DNA from: Flavobacteria bacterium RIFCSPLOWO2_12_FULL_35_11 | Lineage (GTDB): Bacteria > Bacteroidota > Bacteroidia > Flavobacteriales > Flavobacteriaceae | Assembly (NCBI GenBank): GCA_001800975.1 | Contig: MGWK01000009.1 | Coordinates: 62,001-126,000, forward strand | Direction of reading: 5' to 3' | Length of the DNA stretch: 64,000 nucleotides | Part shown: piece by piece, positions 62,039 through 64,000 of the stretch | Layout: each line of letters opens with the position of its first letter | Numbering within the stretch: position 1 is the first letter of the stretch | Translations under genes and position numbers: made by a program | Notes under the pieces: generated by a model | The model's database searches: none | Told to the model about the DNA's origin: nothing | Seen by the model: the letters and a program-made list of their open reading frames with translations, nothing else

Positions 62039-62893
62039 CTAATTGGTTTTTGTCATTGTTAAAGGTGTCACAATAATAAAATCTGCTTTTCCCTTTTTTT
62101 CTTTATCAAACTTCGTTACGTCTTTGGCTTCCAAAACACTTACGGTAACAATATTTAGGTTTGGATTTCCTTGTTTCAAATACCAATAAATTCCTTCAAA
62201 ATCATCGGAATGGTAAGAGCCGTTATAGTGAATAAACAACTTATCATTTTCCCTGTTTTTAAGAATGAAATAAGCCATTGTGGCATCTTTAATTGCTTGT
62301 GATTTTGGCAGATTGTCGCCGCCGTGGCCGCCCATCATTGCTTTCATTTTAACATATCCGGGCAAATTGGCATCGTATTTAATTGGTAATGGCGCCATCC
62401 ATGATTTTTCTTTGACTGAAAGCGAATCTAAACTTTCAAATCCGCCTTTATATACTTTACTCGCAAAACTTCTGGGAATGTTGGTTGCTATAAATTTTAA
62501 ATTATTCTTTTGTGCAAAATCGACCAAAGGCTTATAATCTGTCGGATAATTTTTCCACAATCTGGCAACGGTGTCAAATGCTTTTTGATTGATTTTCCCC
62601 AATAAATAATCGTTTAATTCCTGTTGATTGTCGGCTTCAAACATTTCTGCGCCCAAGGTTAATTTTCTTGAGGTATTTAAATCGGTTGTTGCTTCAAATT
62701 GCAACCAATGAACAATCGGATTGGTATGGTGTTCTCCAAATAAAACAACATCGGCCTTGCCCATTTTTTCGATCATTTTTTTGTAGGAAACTTCGCTTCC
62801 GTTGGCGTTGTATAATTTATAGGCAGGTTTGTTTTGTGAAAAAATTAGGGATGTGAAAAGCAGGAAAAATAAAATAGTGGTTGAAATTTTCAT
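62039..62893 (-). CDS. ChaN-family heme/iron-uptake-related protein
   Basis: A 284-aa exported protein (signal about 1-19, ending LIFSQ; no lipobox, unlike E. coli or Campylobacter ChaN). The N-terminal motif VVLFGEHHTNPIVHWLQFE (about 51-69) and LTLGAEMFEADNQQ (about 79-92) are ChaN signatures. Conserved residues also lie in LFIHYNGSYHSDDFEGI near residue 215-230. ChaN of Campylobacter binds heme and is part of iron uptake. The Tiki/TraB superfamily fold is shared, so heme binding is only a working idea here. The next gene is DUF6973-like, 77 bp on. Confidence 0.8.
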   Translation of the reverse strand: MKISTTILFFLLFTSLIFSQNKPAYKLYNANGSEVSYKKMIEKMGKADVVLFGEHHTNPIVHWLQFEATTDLNTSRKLTLGAEMFEADNQQELNDYLLGKINQKAFDTVARLWKNYPTDYKPLVDFAQKNNLKFIATNIPRSFASKVYKGGFESLDSLSVKEKSWMAPLPIKYDANLPGYVKMKAMMGGHGGDNLPKSQAIKDATMAYFILKNRENDKLFIHYNGSYHSDDFEGIYWYLKQGNPNLNIVTVSVLEAKDVTKFDKEKKGKADFIIVTPLTMTKTN

Positions 62894-62942
62894 AAATTAT
62901 AATAGATTTAAAATGGTTCGTTATCGACGAATTTAGAACTTT

Positions 62943-62965
62943 AACGCCCAATTAAATTGGGCGTT
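62943..62965. terminator. Palindromic hairpin, copy 3
   Basis: AACGCCCAATTAAATTGGGCGTT between two minus-strand genes. Here a T-run is present on the plus strand but not on the minus strand, so termination on the minus strand is weak. Confidence 0.6.
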
Positions 62966-62982
62966 TTACTTTTTATTTCAGC

Positions 62983-64000
62983 TTATTTTACCTCAAAAGC
63001 TTTTTTAGCTTCGCCTATTTTAACAAAGTATTTTCCTTTTAATAAATAGTAGGTACCGTTTTTTGCTTTTTTTATTTCAGTTGATTTGTATTTTTTCAGA
63101 TAGGCTGTTTTCCCTTTTTCGGAATAAGCCAAATTGTAATCGGTAAAATTAAAACCTTTATCTGCCTGAACTGAAAATCTGTTTAATTCAATACTATCTT
63201 CAGAAGTGATGATGACCTCAACAGTTCCTTCGTTTGAAACATAAAAAGGAATGCTTATTTTAGGCTCATTAACTTCATCCCAAAGACTCCATGAACTTCC
63301 CCAACGCGGTGAATGTTTTACCTCCGGAATTTCAAAAATGGTAACGGACTTGTCTTTTATGGTGTTAAATTGTTGAATCGCCGCAATATTTGCTTTATAA
63401 ATTGAGCGTCCGTGTGTTCCAATTACCAAGTCTTTTGCTTCTGATTGAATCACCAAATCATGGACCGCCACTTTTGGCAATCCATTAGAAAATGGCTGCC
63501 AATTTTCACCTTTATCAAAACTTACATAGACGCCATTGTCTGTTCCCACATATAAAATAGCTTCCTCATTTGGGTCTTCTTTGATCACATTTACCGGAAA
63601 ATTCGGTAAATTTCCACAAATGCTTTTCCAGGTGCTTCCGCCATTTTCACTTAAAAAAAGATACGGTTTAAAATCATCATTTCTTAAACCGTTTAACGCA
63701 ACGTAAACGCGTTCTTTTTCGTGCTGTGATGCAATAACGCGAGAAACCCAAAGTTCCTGCGGCAATTTATCTGAAATTCTGGTCCAGCTGCCACCGCTGT
63801 TGGTGGTGACATTTACATAACCATCATCGCTTCCCACATAAATATAGCCAAATTGAAACGGACTTTCAGAAATGGTTGTGGTGGTTCCAAAAGGCACATT
63901 TCCTTTTTTTCCGCCAGTGGTTAAATCTTCTGAAATTGCTTCAAAAGTTTCGCCTTTATTCATAGAACGCAACAATTTATTGGCACCCATATATAAAATA
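62983..64000 (-). CDS. BNR-repeat (sortilin-like) protein, C-terminal fragment
   Basis: The C-terminal 335+ residues of a protein whose start lies beyond the right edge: the reading frame is still open at 64000 (…ILYMGANKLLRSMNKGETF). Asp-box repeats are present: SMNKGETF, TTNSGGSW, SENGGSTW, SFDKGENW. The propeller ends DLVIGTHGRSIYKANIA, then a short C-terminal beta domain (about residues 245-335, TVEVIITSEDSIELN). It is a shorter relative of the 1087-aa BNR protein. A Por secretion CTD is not obvious (ends KKAFEVK). Confidence 0.85.
   Translation of the reverse strand, partial: ILYMGANKLLRSMNKGETFEAISEDLTTGGKKGNVPFGTTTTISESPFQFGYIYVGSDDGYVNVTTNSGGSWTRISDKLPQELWVSRVIASQHEKERVYVALNGLRNDDFKPYLFLSENGGSTWKSICGNLPNFPVNVIKEDPNEEAILYVGTDNGVYVSFDKGENWQPFSNGLPKVAVHDLVIQSEAKDLVIGTHGRSIYKANIAAIQQFNTIKDKSVTIFEIPEVKHSPRWGSSWSLWDEVNEPKISIPFYVSNEGTVEVIITSEDSIELNRFSVQADKGFNFTDYNLAYSEKGKTAYLKKYKSTEIKKAKNGTYYLLKGKYFVKIGEAKKAFEVK

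Overview
The window is AT-rich chromosomal DNA from a member of the Bacteroidota, most probably a marine or gliding Flavobacteriaceae (Lutibacter/Tenacibaculum-like; genus inferred from gene content and order, not proven). Evidence: promoters of the TTTG-N19-TAnnTTTG type with almost no Shine-Dalgarno sequences, SusC/Oar-type TonB receptors, DUF families restricted to flavobacteria (DUF6427, DUF6341, DUF4252, DUF4254), a GH3-family enzyme, a RemB-like gliding protein and a single-chain glycyl-tRNA synthetase. Genes are tightly packed and mostly core. I see no rRNA, tRNA, CRISPR array, transposase or phage gene.

Layout. 1-9 kb: a truncated coiled-coil lipoprotein, apbE, a map-cupin-methyltransferase operon, an acetyl-CoA hydrolase/transferase, then remB-like, sugar acetyltransferase and deoC genes and a TonB-type transducer. 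9-19 kb: tatD-ogt, outer-membrane proteins, glyS, a coiled-coil membrane protein, comF, an Ig-like lipoprotein and a trans-sulfuration enzyme. 19-24.2 kb: the most accessory-looking stretch. It holds DinB and ArsC-like genes, a DUF4252 lipoprotein behind an ECF-type promoter, DUF3089 and DUF4254 proteins, a D12-class adenine methyltransferase, and a protein with a D...DxK signature that could be its restriction partner. Intergenic repeats sit among these genes. 24.3-31.7 kb: tdk-alr-mscL facing a long minus-strand run (yicC, gmk, nadD, M23 peptidase, GH3, MOSC). 31.8-37.5 kb: GT9, upp, DUF6427/DUF6341, trmB, an alkyltransferase-like gene between inverted GC-rich repeats, mrp and nifU.

37.5-44 kb: tyrosine catabolism (hmgA-hppD) with an unusual leader, DUF3108, a second M23 peptidase with an altered active site, and pgi. 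44-50 kb: a large Oar-type TonB receptor, a four-helix membrane protein, plsC and an acyl-ACP desaturase (lipid synthesis). 50-53 kb: an aminotransferase/omega-amidase pair, an HTH/DUF2975 pair with a 12-bp palindromic operator over its promoter, and a 39-aa membrane peptide. 53-56.5 kb: sdhCAB. 56.6-64 kb: two BNR-repeat exported proteins (the second cut by the window end) flanking a beta-barrel protein, a DUF6973-like protein and a ChaN-like protein, with the same palindromic hairpin used three times.

Most genes are ordinary housekeeping. The items I would look at first are the possible restriction-modification pair (21.6-23.3 kb), the DUF2975 operator, the ECF-type promoter, the hmgA leader, and the repeat-flanked alkyltransferase-like gene.
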